Counted from the first letter of the stretch, positions 7,024 through 16,216 are shown. The stretch: DNA of 64,000 nt from Streptomyces sp. HUAS YS2 (GCF_033343995.1 NZ_CP137573.1:4807001-4871000); one strand, 5' to 3'. The notes: generated by a model from the sequence alone, not told the origin. Numbers and translations are program-made.

Positions 7024-8304
7024 GTGCCGTCCATCGACGTCGTCGTAGCCCGGGAAATCCTGGACTCCCGAGGCAACCCCACGGTCGAGGTCGAGGTCGG
7101 CCTCGACGACGGCAGCACCGGCCGTGCTGCCGTTCCGTCCGGCGCCTCCACCGGTGCGTTCGAGGCCCTGGAGCTTCGCGACGGTGACCAGAACCGCTAC
7201 CTCGGCAAGGGTGTCGAGAAGGCCGTCCTCGCCGTCATCGAGCAGATCGGCCCGGAGCTCGTCGGCTACGACGCCACCGAGCAGCGCCTGATCGACCAGG
7301 CGATGTTCGACCTGGACGCCACGCCGGACAAGTCCTCGCTCGGCGCCAACGCCATCCTCGGCGTCTCCCTCGCCGTCGCGCACGCCGCCTCCGAGGCGTC
7401 CGACCTCCCGCTCTTCCGCTACCTGGGCGGCCCGAACGCGCACCTGCTGCCCGTTCCGATGATGAACATCCTGAACGGCGGCTCGCACGCCGACTCCAAC
7501 GTGGACATCCAGGAGTTCATGATCGCGCCGATCGGCGCGGAGTCCTTCTCCGAGGCGCTGCGCTGGGGCACCGAGGTCTACCACACCCTCAAGTCCGTCC
7601 TGAAGACCAAGGGCCTGTCCACCGGTCTCGGCGACGAGGGCGGCTTCGCCCCGAACCTCGGCTCCAACCGCGAGGCGCTCGACCTCATCCTCGAGGCCAT
7701 CAAGCAGGCCGGCTACGTCCCGGGCAAGGACATCGCGCTGGCGCTCGACTGCGCCGCGTCCGAGTTCTACAAGGACGGCGCCTACGAGTTCGAGGGCAAG
7801 TCCCGCTCGGCCGCCGAGATGACCGAGTACTACGAGGAGCTCGTCTCCGCGTACCCGCTGGTATCCATCGAGGACCCGCTGTTCGAGGACGACTGGGACG
7901 GCTGGAAGACCATCACCGAGAAGCTCGGTGCCAAGGTCCAGCTCGTCGGTGACGACCTGTTCGTCACCAACCCGGAGCGCCTGGCCCGCGGCATCGACGA
8001 GAGCGCCGCGAACGCCCTCCTCGTGAAGGTCAACCAGATCGGCTCGCTGACCGAGACGCTGGACGCCGTCGAGCTGGCCCAGCGCAACGGCTTCAAGTGC
8101 ATGATGTCCCACCGCTCCGGCGAGACCGAGGACGTCACCATCGCCGACCTGGCCGTCGCCACCAACTGCGGCCAGATCAAGACCGGCGCCCCGGCCCGCT
8201 CCGAGCGCGTCGCCAAGTACAACCAGCTGCTGCGCATCGAGGAGATCCTCGACGACGCCGCGGTCTACGCCGGCCGCAGCGCCTTCCCGCGCTTCAAGGG
8301 CTGA
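7024..8304 (+). CDS. eno: enolase (phosphopyruvate hydratase)
   Basis: This 426-residue protein converts 2-phosphoglycerate to phosphoenolpyruvate in glycolysis. It is collinear with bacterial enolases throughout: SRGNPTVEVEV near the start, PSGASTGAFEA, the GDEGGFAPN acid/base segment, metal ligands in SIEDPLFEDD and VGDDLFVTN, the catalytic lysine in LLVKVNQIG and the signature SHRSGETEDVTIADLAV. I chose GTG 7024 because GAAGGAG (7011-7017) lies 6 nt before it and because known Streptomyces enolases begin MPSID; ATG 7018 would abut the ribosome site. Expression should be strong and constitutive. A long hairpin follows the stop codon. Confidence 0.98.
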   Translation: MPSIDVVVAREILDSRGNPTVEVEVGLDDGSTGRAAVPSGASTGAFEALELRDGDQNRYLGKGVEKAVLAVIEQIGPELVGYDATEQRLIDQAMFDLDATPDKSSLGANAILGVSLAVAHAASEASDLPLFRYLGGPNAHLLPVPMMNILNGGSHADSNVDIQEFMIAPIGAESFSEALRWGTEVYHTLKSVLKTKGLSTGLGDEGGFAPNLGSNREALDLILEAIKQAGYVPGKDIALALDCAASEFYKDGAYEFEGKSRSAAEMTEYYEELVSAYPLVSIEDPLFEDDWDGWKTITEKLGAKVQLVGDDLFVTNPERLARGIDESAANALLVKVNQIGSLTETLDAVELAQRNGFKCMMSHRSGETEDVTIADLAVATNCGQIKTGAPARSERVAKYNQLLRIEEILDDAAVYAGRSAFPRFKG

Positions 8305-8345
8305 CGCCAGGGCTGACACCCAGCAGCCGTGAGGCAGCTTCCCCG

Positions 8346-8382
8346 CGTCCCCGCACTCGGTCCCGTACCGTGTGCGGGGACG
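8346..8382 (+). terminator. enolase terminator hairpin
   Basis: CGTCCCCGCAC (8346-8356) is perfectly complementary to GTGCGGGGACG (8372-8382): an 11-bp stem with a 15-nt loop, followed by TGCGTTT. The loop contains TACCGT (8366-8371), which might double as a -10 box for the next gene. Confidence 0.55.
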
Positions 8383-8406
8383 TGCGTTTGATCAGGGGGT
8401 GTACGA

Positions 8407-8880
8407 ATGGCCGTGAAGGACCGGGACCGGTTCTCGACCGCGACCCGGATCAGGCTGCTCGGCGAGCAGACCGCCGCCCGTGTCTACCGGTCCCAGACCC
8501 GCCGGCAGGCCCGCCGTTCCCGGCTCACCGGGCGCGCCGCCTTCCTCGCCCTGATCGTCTGCTCCCTGGTGGTGGCCCTCGCCTACCCCATGCGGCAGTA
8601 CGTCTCCCAGCGCGCCGAGATCGCCGACCAGGAACGCCAGGCCGCCGAGGCCGCCGACCGGGTGGAACAGCTGCGCGACGAGAAGGCGCGGCTCCAGGAC
8701 CCCGCGTACGTGCGCCGGCTGGCCCGCGAGCACCTGCACTTCGTGATGCCCGGCGAGACCGGCTTCACCGTGAACGACCCGGAGGCCGCCGGCCGGCCCC
8801 GCTCCGGGGGCGACGCCGACGACCGCGCCTGGTACTCCGAGCTGTGGGACGGCGTGGACCACGCCGACGCGCGCCGCTGA
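8407..8880 (+). CDS. DivIC/FtsB-family septum formation initiator
   Basis: The 157-residue protein has a basic cytoplasmic N-terminus (about 1-45), a single membrane helix (about 47-64, AAFLALIVCSLVVALAYP) and an extracytoplasmic coiled coil (about 68-105, EIADQERQAAEAADRVEQL) that ends in the DPAYVRRLAREHLHFV motif typical of DivIC/FtsB. Such proteins bridge FtsL, FtsQ and the late divisome, here for sporulation septation. The tail after residue 120 is acidic and probably disordered. GGGGGTG precedes ATG 8407. Its place just after enolase is the standard order in streptomycetes and other actinobacteria. Confidence 0.92.
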   Translation: MAVKDRDRFSTATRIRLLGEQTAARVYRSQTRRQARRSRLTGRAAFLALIVCSLVVALAYPMRQYVSQRAEIADQERQAAEAADRVEQLRDEKARLQDPAYVRRLAREHLHFVMPGETGFTVNDPEAAGRPRSGGDADDRAWYSELWDGVDHADARR

Positions 8881-8929
8881 GGGATGATGGGGGCGACCCG
8901 GCTCCGACGACGAGAAGACTGACGTACGC

Positions 8930-9481
8930 ATGGAAACGCCCCCTCCGCAGACCGAACCCACCGCGCCCACCGAGGCGGACGTCGCCGCGTTCGAGGCGCA
9001 GCTCGGCCGGCCGCCGCGCGGCCTGCGCGCGATCGCGCACCGCTGCCCGTGCGGCAACCCCGACGTCGTCGAGACCGCGCCGCGGCTCCCCGACGGGACG
9101 CCGTTCCCGACCACGTACTACCTGACCTGCCCGCGTGCGGCCTCGGCCATCGGCACGCTGGAGGCCAACGGGGTCATGAAGGAGATGCAGGCCCGGCTCG
9201 GCACCGACCCGGAGCTGGCCGCCGCCTACCGCGCCGCCCACGAGGACTACATCGCCCGCCGCGACGCCATCGAGGTCCTGGAGGGCTTCCCGAGCGCCGG
9301 CGGCATGCCGGACCGGGTCAAGTGCCTGCACGTGCTCGTCGGCCACTCGCTCGTGGCCGGCCCGGGCGTGAACCCGTTCGGCGACGAGGCGATCGCGATG
9401 CTGCCGGAGTGGTGGGCCAAGGGCCCCTGCGTCGACCCGTGCGGCGAGAAGGCCGCCACGGAAGAGGAGGCCGGCGAATGA
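8930..9481 (+). CDS. DUF501 domain protein
   Basis: A 183-residue soluble protein of the DUF501 family, whose function is unknown. The conserved core runs from about residue 20 (VAAFEAQLGRPPRGLRAIAHR) to 175. It contains paired cysteines (HRCPCGNP, KCLH and GPCVDPCG) plus a conserved CPRA, which suggests metal binding, and the motif HVLVGHSLVAGPGVNPFGDE. It is co-transcribed with the phosphatase gene: its TGA overlaps the next ATG by 4 nt (ATGA). The divIC-DUF501-ppx order is widely kept in actinobacteria and hints at a link to envelope or polyphosphate metabolism. Confidence 0.9.
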   Translation: METPPPQTEPTAPTEADVAAFEAQLGRPPRGLRAIAHRCPCGNPDVVETAPRLPDGTPFPTTYYLTCPRAASAIGTLEANGVMKEMQARLGTDPELAAAYRAAHEDYIARRDAIEVLEGFPSAGGMPDRVKCLHVLVGHSLVAGPGVNPFGDEAIAMLPEWWAKGPCVDPCGEKAATEEEAGE

Positions 9482-10392
9482 CGCGCGTCGCTGGCATCGA
9501 CTGCGGGACGAACTCCATCCGCCTGCTGGTCGCCGACGTTCACCCCGAGACGGGCGAGCTGATCGAGCTGGACCGGCGGATGACGATCGTCCGGCTCGGC
9601 CAGGGCGTGGACCGCACCGGGCGGCTGGCCCCGGAGGCGCTGGAGCGCACCTTCGCGGCCTGCCGCGAGTACGCCGGCGTCATCAAGGAGCTGGGCGCCG
9701 AGAAGCTGCGCTTCGTGGCGACCTCCGCTTCCCGGGACGCGGAGAACCGCGAGGAGTTCGTCTCCGGGGTGCTGGACATCCTGGGCGTCGAGCCCGAGGT
9801 GATCTCCGGCGACCAGGAGGCCGAGTTCTCCTTCACCGGCGCGACCTCGGAACTCGACGGCGACGACACGTGCCTGGTCGTCGACATCGGCGGGGGTTCG
9901 ACCGAGTTCGTCGTGGGCAACCGGCACGTGGAGGCCGCGCGTTCGGTGGACATCGGCTGCGTCCGCCTCACCGAACGGCACGTCACGAGCGACCCGGTGA
10001 GCGCCGAGGAGATCGCCGCGATCCGCGCCGACGTCCGGGCCGCGCTCGACCTGGCCGCCGAGACCGTCCCGCTCGCGCAGGCCGAGACCCTGGTCGGCCT
10101 GGCCGGCTCGGTCACCACGGTCGCCGCGATCGCGCTGGGTCTGGAGGAGTACGACTCGGAGCGGATCCACCGCTCCCGGATCTCCTACGAGCGGGTCGTC
10201 GAGGTCACGGACCGGCTGATGGGCTCCACCCACGACGAGCGCGCCGCGATCTCCGTGATGCACCCGGGACGGGTGGACGTCATCGTCGCCGGGGCGCTGG
10301 TGCTGCGGGAGATCATGGAGCGGATCGGGGCCCGTGAGGTCGTGGTGAGCGAGCACGACATTCTCGACGGAATCGCCCTGTCGGTGGCATAA
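9478..10392 (+). CDS. ppx: Ppx/GppA-family phosphatase (exopolyphosphatase-like)
   Basis: The 304-residue protein is a member of the ASKHA fold. It shows the first phosphate loop GIDCGTNSIRLLVAD at the N-terminus, the catalytic-acid helix around SASRDAENREEFV, and the second phosphate loop VVDIGGGSTEFVVG near residue 140. It lacks the C-terminal HD domain of long E. coli-type Ppx/GppA, so it is the short form common in actinobacteria. The activity would be release of phosphate from polyphosphate or (p)ppGpp; the sequence alone cannot decide between them. ATG 9478 overlaps the DUF501 stop, implying translational coupling. Confidence 0.92.
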   Translation: MTRVAGIDCGTNSIRLLVADVHPETGELIELDRRMTIVRLGQGVDRTGRLAPEALERTFAACREYAGVIKELGAEKLRFVATSASRDAENREEFVSGVLDILGVEPEVISGDQEAEFSFTGATSELDGDDTCLVVDIGGGSTEFVVGNRHVEAARSVDIGCVRLTERHVTSDPVSAEEIAAIRADVRAALDLAAETVPLAQAETLVGLAGSVTTVAAIALGLEEYDSERIHRSRISYERVVEVTDRLMGSTHDERAAISVMHPGRVDVIVAGALVLREIMERIGAREVVVSEHDILDGIALSVA

Positions 10393-10428
10393 GGGGCCGT
10401 CGCCGCGCCGTCCGGCGACACCCCGCCC

Positions 10429-10450
10429 GAAGAACTTCGTGAAGTTCTTC
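10429..10450. repeat. perfect 22-bp palindromic region between ppx and ndh
   Basis: GAAGAACTTC (10429-10438) is repeated as its exact reverse complement (10441-10450) with 2 nt between. There is no T-run after it on the plus strand; the following bases are A-rich. It could be an operator rather than a terminator. The binding protein is unknown. Confidence 0.7.
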
Positions 10451-10499
10451 ACAAGAAAAAGGCCCTGATGGGGGCCCTGGAGGGTCATCTGAGCCTCCG

Positions 10500-10520
10500 G
10501 AGCCCCTGTCGGGGCTCTTT
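10500..10520 (+). terminator. rho-independent-type terminator after the ppx operon
   Basis: GAGCCCC (10500-10506) pairs with GGGGCTC (10511-10517) around a TGTC loop and is followed by TTT. The gap 10393-10761 otherwise contains the palindrome listed separately, shorter GGCCC/GGGCC repeats and the presumed ndh promoter, which I could not place with confidence. Confidence 0.65.
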
Positions 10521-10761
10521 CGTAGGCGCAGAGGTCAGTTCGCTCGTTGTTTCCATCGCGTGAACGCACCCTGTGGTTCAGCGTTACGAATGGCTCTCTG
10601 GGCCAGTTCAACAGGGGTGAACAACGTTCGCCGGTGCACCGCGGTTCCTTTGCGGCAACATGACCTCGGTCACGTGGGCGGCGGAGTGTAGCAGAGGTGG
10701 TCACCATGCTTGTGAAGGGGCGCACGAGCGACCCCCTCCGGGCGGGTGGATACTCGATGGC

Positions 10762-12141
10762 ATGAGCACCACGGAGCGTCCCAGGATCCTCGTAGTAGGC
10801 GGTGGGTACGTAGGCCTGTACGCAGCTCGGCGCATCCTCAAGAAGATGCGCTACGCGGAGGCGACCGTCACGGTCGTCGACCCGCGGTCGTACATGACCT
10901 ACCAGCCCTTCCTCCCCGAAGCCGCCGCCGGCAGCATCTCGCCGCGCCATGTCGTCGTCCCGCTGCGACGCGTCGTGCGCGGAGCAGAGGTACTCACCGG
11001 CCGGGTCACCACCATCGACCAGGACCGCAAGGTCGCCACGATCGCGCCCCTCGTGGGCGAGGCGTACGAGCTGCCGTTCGACTACCTGGTCATCGCGATG
11101 GGTGCGGTCTCCCGCACCTTCCCGATCCCCGGTCTCGCCGAGCAGGGCATCGGCATGAAGGGCATCGAGGAGGCCATCGGCCTGCGCAACCACGTCCTCG
11201 AGCAGCTCGACAAGGCCGACTCGACGACCGACGAGGAGGTCCGCCGCAAGGCGCTGACCTTCGTCTTCGTGGGCGGCGGCTTCGCCGGCGCGGAGACCAT
11301 CGGCGAGGTCGAGGACATGGCCCGCGACGCCGCGAAGTACTACCAGAACGTGAGCCGCGAGGACATGCGGTTCGTCCTGGTGGACGCGGCCGACAAGATC
11401 CTTCCCGAGGTCGGCCCGAAGCTCGGCCAGTACGGCAAGGAGCACCTGGAGAGCCGCGGGATCGAGATCTACCTCTCGACCTCCATGGACTCCTGCGTCG
11501 ACGGCCACGTCGTGCTGAAGAACGGCCTCGAGGTCGACTCCAACACCATCGTGTGGACCGCCGGCGTCAAGCCGAACCCGGCGCTCGCCCGCTTCGGTCT
11601 CCCGCTCGGCCCCCGCGGCCACGTGGACACCTCGGAGAAGCTCCAGGTCCAGGGCACCGACTACATCTGGGCCGCGGGCGACAACGCCCAGGTCCCGGAC
11701 ATGGCCGCCCGCCGGGCCGGCGTCGAGAACGCCTGGTGCCCGCCGAACGCCCAGCACGCGCTGCGCCAGGCCAAGGTCCTCGGCGACAACGTGGTGGCCG
11801 GCATGCGTGGCTTCCCCCAGAAGGAGTACAGCCACTCCAACAAGGGCGCGGTCGCGGGTCTCGGCCTGCACAAGGGCGTCGCGATGATCGTCATGGGCAA
11901 GATGAAGATCAAGCTCAAGGGCCGTCTCGCCTGGTACATGCACCGTGGCTACCACGGCATGGCCATGCCGACCTGGAACCGCAAGATCCGCGTCTTCGCC
12001 GACTGGACCCTCGCGATGTTCCTCAAGCGCGAGGTCGTTTCCCTCGGCGCCATGGAGACGCCGCGCGAGGAGTTCTACGAGGCGGCCAAGCCGGCTCCGG
12101 CCCCGACGCAGTCGGCCCCGGAGAAGGCCAAGGCCTCCTGA
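10762..12141 (+). CDS. ndh: type II NADH:quinone oxidoreductase (Ndh)
   Basis: The 459-residue flavoprotein has the two dinucleotide folds of NDH-2: FAD-binding ILVVGGGYVGLYAARRI at the N-terminus and NADH-binding FVFVGGGFAGAETIGEV near residue 165, then the FAD ribityl motif YIWAAGDNAQV around residue 305. An amphipathic Lys/Arg-rich C-terminal stretch (about 370-440) fits peripheral membrane attachment. It passes electrons from NADH to menaquinone without pumping protons. ATG 10762 is used because it opens directly into the FAD motif; in-frame sequence upstream (from 10660) lacks family similarity. Redox control by Rex is plausible for this family, but I see no exact Rex site here. Confidence 0.93.
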   Translation: MSTTERPRILVVGGGYVGLYAARRILKKMRYAEATVTVVDPRSYMTYQPFLPEAAAGSISPRHVVVPLRRVVRGAEVLTGRVTTIDQDRKVATIAPLVGEAYELPFDYLVIAMGAVSRTFPIPGLAEQGIGMKGIEEAIGLRNHVLEQLDKADSTTDEEVRRKALTFVFVGGGFAGAETIGEVEDMARDAAKYYQNVSREDMRFVLVDAADKILPEVGPKLGQYGKEHLESRGIEIYLSTSMDSCVDGHVVLKNGLEVDSNTIVWTAGVKPNPALARFGLPLGPRGHVDTSEKLQVQGTDYIWAAGDNAQVPDMAARRAGVENAWCPPNAQHALRQAKVLGDNVVAGMRGFPQKEYSHSNKGAVAGLGLHKGVAMIVMGKMKIKLKGRLAWYMHRGYHGMAMPTWNRKIRVFADWTLAMFLKREVVSLGAMETPREEFYEAAKPAPAPTQSAPEKAKAS

Positions 12142-12168
12142 CGCTCCCGCAGTACGACTGAACCACCC

Positions 12169-12220
12169 CCGAAGGGGCCGTCCGCCATCCGTGGTGCGGA
12201 CGGCCCCTTCGGTGTGTTTT
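12169..12220 (+). terminator. strong terminator after ndh
   Basis: A 17-bp perfect stem forms between 12169-12185 (CCGAAGGGGCCGTCCGC) and 12196-12212, with a 10-nt loop, followed by TGTGTTTT. This is one of the clearest terminators in the window. Confidence 0.9.
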
Positions 12221-12316
12221 GCGGGGTGATTACGCGGTAAAGGGACTGTAATCGCCTACCGACGGTGTTCTCACGGTGACGAGTTGCTGGGGCACGACAT
12301 CACGGAGGTGTCCACC

Positions 12317-13615
12317 ATGGCCGACGCCGCACTACGGCTGACCGCTCTTGCCGAGGAGATGCTGGGCAGCCCGCTCCCGGTCCGCCTGCGTGCCTGGGAC
12401 GGCAGCGAAGCCGGACCGGCCGACGGGCCCGTCCTCGTGATCAAGCACCGCCGGGCCCTGCGGCGGATCCTGTGGAGGCCCGGGGAGCTGGGGCTCGTCC
12501 GCGCCTGGGTGGCCGGGGAGATCGACGTGGAGGGCGACCTCTACGCGCTCCTGGACCGGCTCGCCGGGCTGCTCTGGGAGCGGGACCCCGGCGAGGGCCG
12601 CCGTGTCCACCCGCTGCGCGACCCGAAGCTGCGCGCCGCCGCCCGGGCCCTGCTGAGGATCGCCGGCCCCTTCCCGCCGCCCCCGCCGCCCGCCGAGGAG
12701 ATGCGCCGGCGCCACGGCCGGCTGCACACCCGGCGCCGCGACGAACAGGCGATCAGCCACCACTACGACGTGGGCAACGACTTCTACGCGCTGGTCCTCG
12801 GGCCGTCCATGGTCTACTCGTGCGCCGTCTGGACGGACGGCGGGACGCTGGAGGACGCCCAGCGGGACAAGCTCGACCTGATCGCCCGCAAGCTCGCCCT
12901 GAAGCCCGGCGACCGGCTGCTCGACGTCGGCTGCGGCTGGGGCTCCATGGCCATCCATGCGGCCCGCGAGTACGGCGCCGAGGTCGTCGGCATCACCCTC
13001 TCCCGGGAGCAGGCCGCCTTCGCGCGCAAGCGGATCGCGGACGAGGGCCTGACCGACCGGGTCGAGATCCGCGTCCAGGACTACCGGGACGTCAAGGACG
13101 GCCCGTACGACGCGATTTCGTCGATCGGGATGGCCGAGCACGTCGGCACCGAGCGCTACCGGGAGTACGCCGACGACCTGTACGCGCTCCTGAAGCCGGG
13201 CGGGCGGCTGCTCAACCACCAGATCTCCCGGCGGCCGGAGCGCGACGAGGACGCGTACCACGTGGACGCGTTCATCGACGCGTACGTCTTCCCCGACGGC
13301 GAGCTGGCCCCGATGGGCCGCACCCTCACCACCCTGGAGGCCGCCGGCTTCGAGGTGCGGGACGTGGAGGCGCTGCGCGAGCACTACGCGCTGACGCTGC
13401 GCCGCTGGGTGGCCAACCTGGAGGCGCACTGGTCCCGTGCGGTGCGGCTGACCTCGCCGGGCCGGGCGCGGATCTGGCGGCTGTACATGGCCGCCTCGGC
13501 GGTGTCCTTCGAGCGGAACCGGATCGGTGTGAACCAGTTCCTGGCCGTGCGTACGCCGGAGCCGGGGACGAGCGGGCTGCCGCTGCGGCCCCGGCAGTGG
13601 ACGGAAGAGGTCTGA
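12317..13615 (+). CDS. cfa: cyclopropane-fatty-acyl-phospholipid synthase family methyltransferase
   Basis: A 432-residue SAM-dependent methyltransferase of the CFA synthase family, which adds a methylene or methyl group to unsaturated membrane acyl chains. The N-terminal ~135 residues match the lipid-binding part, then comes HYDVGNDFYALVLGPSMVYSC, the family signature, and the SAM loop RLLDVGCGWGSMAIHAA near residue 205, then GMAEHVG and the C-terminal NHQISR. ATG 12317 is preceded at 6 nt by GGAGGTG (12304-12310); an in-frame start at 12284 is less well placed. It stands alone between two strong terminators. The exact product (cyclopropane or methyl-branched) cannot be told from sequence. 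Confidence 0.92.
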   Translation: MADAALRLTALAEEMLGSPLPVRLRAWDGSEAGPADGPVLVIKHRRALRRILWRPGELGLVRAWVAGEIDVEGDLYALLDRLAGLLWERDPGEGRRVHPLRDPKLRAAARALLRIAGPFPPPPPPAEEMRRRHGRLHTRRRDEQAISHHYDVGNDFYALVLGPSMVYSCAVWTDGGTLEDAQRDKLDLIARKLALKPGDRLLDVGCGWGSMAIHAAREYGAEVVGITLSREQAAFARKRIADEGLTDRVEIRVQDYRDVKDGPYDAISSIGMAEHVGTERYREYADDLYALLKPGGRLLNHQISRRPERDEDAYHVDAFIDAYVFPDGELAPMGRTLTTLEAAGFEVRDVEALREHYALTLRRWVANLEAHWSRAVRLTSPGRARIWRLYMAASAVSFERNRIGVNQFLAVRTPEPGTSGLPLRPRQWTEEV

Positions 13616-13624
13616 CCCGGGCGA

Positions 13625-13659
13625 AAGGGCCGGGTCCCCGTGCGGGGGACCCGGCCCTT
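13625..13659. terminator. bidirectional terminator between cfa and the ABC permease
   Basis: AAGGGCCGGGTCCCC (13625-13639) is complementary to GGGGACCCGGCCCTT (13645-13659), forming a 15-bp stem with a short loop between two convergent genes. Confidence 0.85.
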
Positions 13660-13681
13660 GCCGGTGCGTGGACCGCCTCGG

Positions 13682-16216
13682 CTACTCGGCCTTGATGGCG
13701 GAGAGCATGTTCAGCCGCGCCGCGCTGCGGGCCGGCCAGAGGGCGGCCAGCACGCCGACCAGTCCGGCGAGGACCAGGAAGATCCCGATCCGGTCCCAGG
13801 GCAGCACCAGCGCGTAGCCCGGCAGGCTGCTCTTGAAGGTCTCGCCGACCGCCCAGCCGAGGAAGGAGCCGAGGCCGATGCCGACCACCGCGCCGAACAC
13901 CGAGATCACCACGGCCTCCAGACGGACCATCCGCTTCACACGGCGCCGGTCCAGGCCGATCGCCCGCAGCATGCCGATCTCCTGCTGCCGCTCGAAGACC
14001 GACATCGCGAGGGTGTTCACCACACCCAGGACGGCGATGATCAGGGCCATCGCGAGCAGGCCGTACATGATGTTCAGCAGCATGTTGATCGGGCCGCCGA
14101 AGGCGTCACGGATGTCCTGCTTGTCCATCACGGTCATGGCCGGGTTGTCGCCGAGGGCCTTGACCAGGGCGGCCTCGTTGGCCGGCGACTCGCCGCCGTC
14201 CGTCCTGACGAAGACCTGCGGGATGAACGGCTTCTGCTCGTGGGCGTCGAGGATCTTCGAGTCCAGCAGGAACGGGGAGGTGAAGGCGCTCTCCTCGAAG
14301 ACCGCGCCGACGGTCAGCGTGGCCTTCTTCTTGTCCCCGTAGACGACCGGCAGGGTGTCGCCGACCTTCCAGCCCTGCTTCTCGGCGGTCGGCTCGGCGA
14401 CCGCGATCCGGCCCTCGGCCAGCGAGCCCAGGTCGCCGGTGACGGTCTTCAGGTTCAGGACCTTCTCGACGTCGCCGGGGGTGACGCCGGAGGCCGAGCG
14501 GAACTCGCCCTTGATCTCGAAGTAGCCGGACTGCTGCGGGGAGACCGCCGTGACGCCCGGGGCCGCGCGCAGCGCGGTCAGCGCCGACTTGTCGAGGCCG
14601 GGGCCCGCGCCGTTCGCCATGGTGATCATGTAGTCGGCGCTGACCTGGTCCACGGTCGCCTTGTCCAGGGCCGTGCCGACCGTGGCACCGAGCACCGACA
14701 GGCCGGTGACCAGGGTGAGGCCGATGGCGAGCGCGGAGGCCGTGGCGCCGGTACGGCGCGGGTTGCGCACTGCGTTCTGGCCGGCCAGCTTGCCCGCCAC
14801 GCCGAAGGCCTTCAGGAGCGGCTTCACCAGCGCGATCACCGGGCGGGACAGCAGCGGGATCAGGATGATCACGCCGACCAGCGCGAGGAACGCGCCGCCG
14901 CCGACGAGCATCCGGCCCATGTCGCTGCCCTTGGAGGCGCCCGCGAAGATCAGCAGCGCGCCGACCGCGGTGATCGCCCCGCCGATGGAGTTGCGCAGCA
15001 CCAGCGACTTGGTGGTGGCGACCGCGTGGACGCTGCTCATCGCCGCCACCGGCGGGATCTTCGCGGCCCGGCGGCCGGGCAGGTAAGCGGCGAGCATCGT
15101 GATGATCACGCCGACCGCGAGGGCCGCGACGACGGGCGTCGCGCCGAGGACCAGCGGGCCGTCCGGCACCTTCATGCCGAAGGCGGACATGCCCGAGCGG
15201 AGCCCCACGGCCAGCCCGATGCCGATGCCGTAGCCGATGACCGAGGCGACCAGGCCGACCAGGAAGGCCTCGATGAGCACGGACCGGGTGATCTGCCGGC
15301 GCGAGGCGCCGACGGCCCGCATCAGGGCGAGTTCCTTGGTGCGCTGGGCGACCAGCATCGTGAAGGTGTTGGAGATCAGGAAGACGCCGACGAAGAGCGC
15401 GATGGCGGCGAAGCCGAGCAGCACCTGGTTGAGTGCGCCGAGGCCGCTCTCGATGTCCTTGGCCTGCTGGTCGGCGAGTGCCTGGCCGGTCTGGGCCGTG
15501 GCGGTCTTCGGGACGACCTTCAGGACCTCGTCGAGGAGCCGGTCGTCGTCGGCGCCGGGGGCGGCGGCGACGGTCACGTCCGAGTACCAGCCGGGCTTCA
15601 CGTAGAGCTTCTGCGCCACCGGGGTGTCGAAGAGGATCAGGCTGCCGCCGGCGTTCACCGCGCCGTCCTCGGTGGTGAAGACGCCGGAGAGAGTGAACTC
15701 CTGGACCGGGCCGTTGGTGGCCACCCGGACCGGGTCGCCGACCTTGTAGCCGCCCTTGTCGGCGGTCTCCTTGTCGAGGGCGACCTGGCCGGCCTCCGTC
15801 GGGCCGGCGCCGTCGGTGAAGTCGTACGCGGCGTCCTTGCCGTCCTTGCCGGGCGCGAAGTTGGTGCCCTTGTTGGACCAGCCGGCGCCGATCAGCTTGC
15901 CGTTCTTGTCGGCCACGCCGGCGAAGCCGTCGACCCGGCCGGTGGCGGACTCGACCCCGTCGAGCTTCCCGATCTCGTCGACGACCTGCTGGGAGAGGCC
16001 GGGGGTCTTCTGGGCCTCCTCGGGGTCGGGCCGCAGGCTGACGGCGACGGCGACGTCGTCGTAGCTCTTCGCGGACTGGCTGCGGAAGGCGTTGGAGAGG
16101 GTGTCGGTGAAGACCAGGGTGCCGGAGACGAAGGCCACGCCGAGCATCACGGCGAGCACGGTCATCAGGAGCCTGGCCTTGTGCGCGAGCACATTGCGCA
16201 AGGCGGTACGGAACAT
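13682..16216 (-). CDS. FtsX-like ABC transporter permease
   Basis: An 844-residue membrane protein with two FtsX-type permease modules. A first helix (about 15-37) leads to a large extracytoplasmic domain (40-240), then three helices (about 255-390), a further helical pair near 420-480, a second large outer domain (about 495-700) and three C-terminal helices. The MLVAQRTKELALMRAVGASRRQ and SVFERQQEIGMLRAIGLDRR segments are the cytoplasmic coupling loops that contact the ATPase. Such permeases act in lipoprotein or peptide handling or in mechanotransmission rather than simple import. The ATPase gene lies directly upstream (92-nt gap) and should be co-transcribed. No periplasmic partner is adjacent; substrate unknown. 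Confidence 0.93.
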   Translation of the reverse strand: MFRTALRNVLAHKARLLMTVLAVMLGVAFVSGTLVFTDTLSNAFRSQSAKSYDDVAVAVSLRPDPEEAQKTPGLSQQVVDEIGKLDGVESATGRVDGFAGVADKNGKLIGAGWSNKGTNFAPGKDGKDAAYDFTDGAGPTEAGQVALDKETADKGGYKVGDPVRVATNGPVQEFTLSGVFTTEDGAVNAGGSLILFDTPVAQKLYVKPGWYSDVTVAAAPGADDDRLLDEVLKVVPKTATAQTGQALADQQAKDIESGLGALNQVLLGFAAIALFVGVFLISNTFTMLVAQRTKELALMRAVGASRRQITRSVLIEAFLVGLVASVIGYGIGIGLAVGLRSGMSAFGMKVPDGPLVLGATPVVAALAVGVIITMLAAYLPGRRAAKIPPVAAMSSVHAVATTKSLVLRNSIGGAITAVGALLIFAGASKGSDMGRMLVGGGAFLALVGVIILIPLLSRPVIALVKPLLKAFGVAGKLAGQNAVRNPRRTGATASALAIGLTLVTGLSVLGATVGTALDKATVDQVSADYMITMANGAGPGLDKSALTALRAAPGVTAVSPQQSGYFEIKGEFRSASGVTPGDVEKVLNLKTVTGDLGSLAEGRIAVAEPTAEKQGWKVGDTLPVVYGDKKKATLTVGAVFEESAFTSPFLLDSKILDAHEQKPFIPQVFVRTDGGESPANEAALVKALGDNPAMTVMDKQDIRDAFGGPINMLLNIMYGLLAMALIIAVLGVVNTLAMSVFERQQEIGMLRAIGLDRRRVKRMVRLEAVVISVFGAVVGIGLGSFLGWAVGETFKSSLPGYALVLPWDRIGIFLVLAGLVGVLAALWPARSAARLNMLSAIKAE

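Noticed and set aside
10431..10448. LexA (SOS) box in the ppx-ndh palindrome
   Set aside because: GAAC and GTTC are 8 nt apart; the actinobacterial box needs 4.
10612..10632. Rex-like site GGTGAAC..GTTCGCC before ndh
   Set aside because: The half-sites are 3 nt apart instead of 2 and the second one has a mismatch, so the standard Rex operator is not met.
9247..11955. 902-residue minus-strand open frame
   Set aside because: Antisense to the ppx and ndh genes, and crosses their gap without domains.
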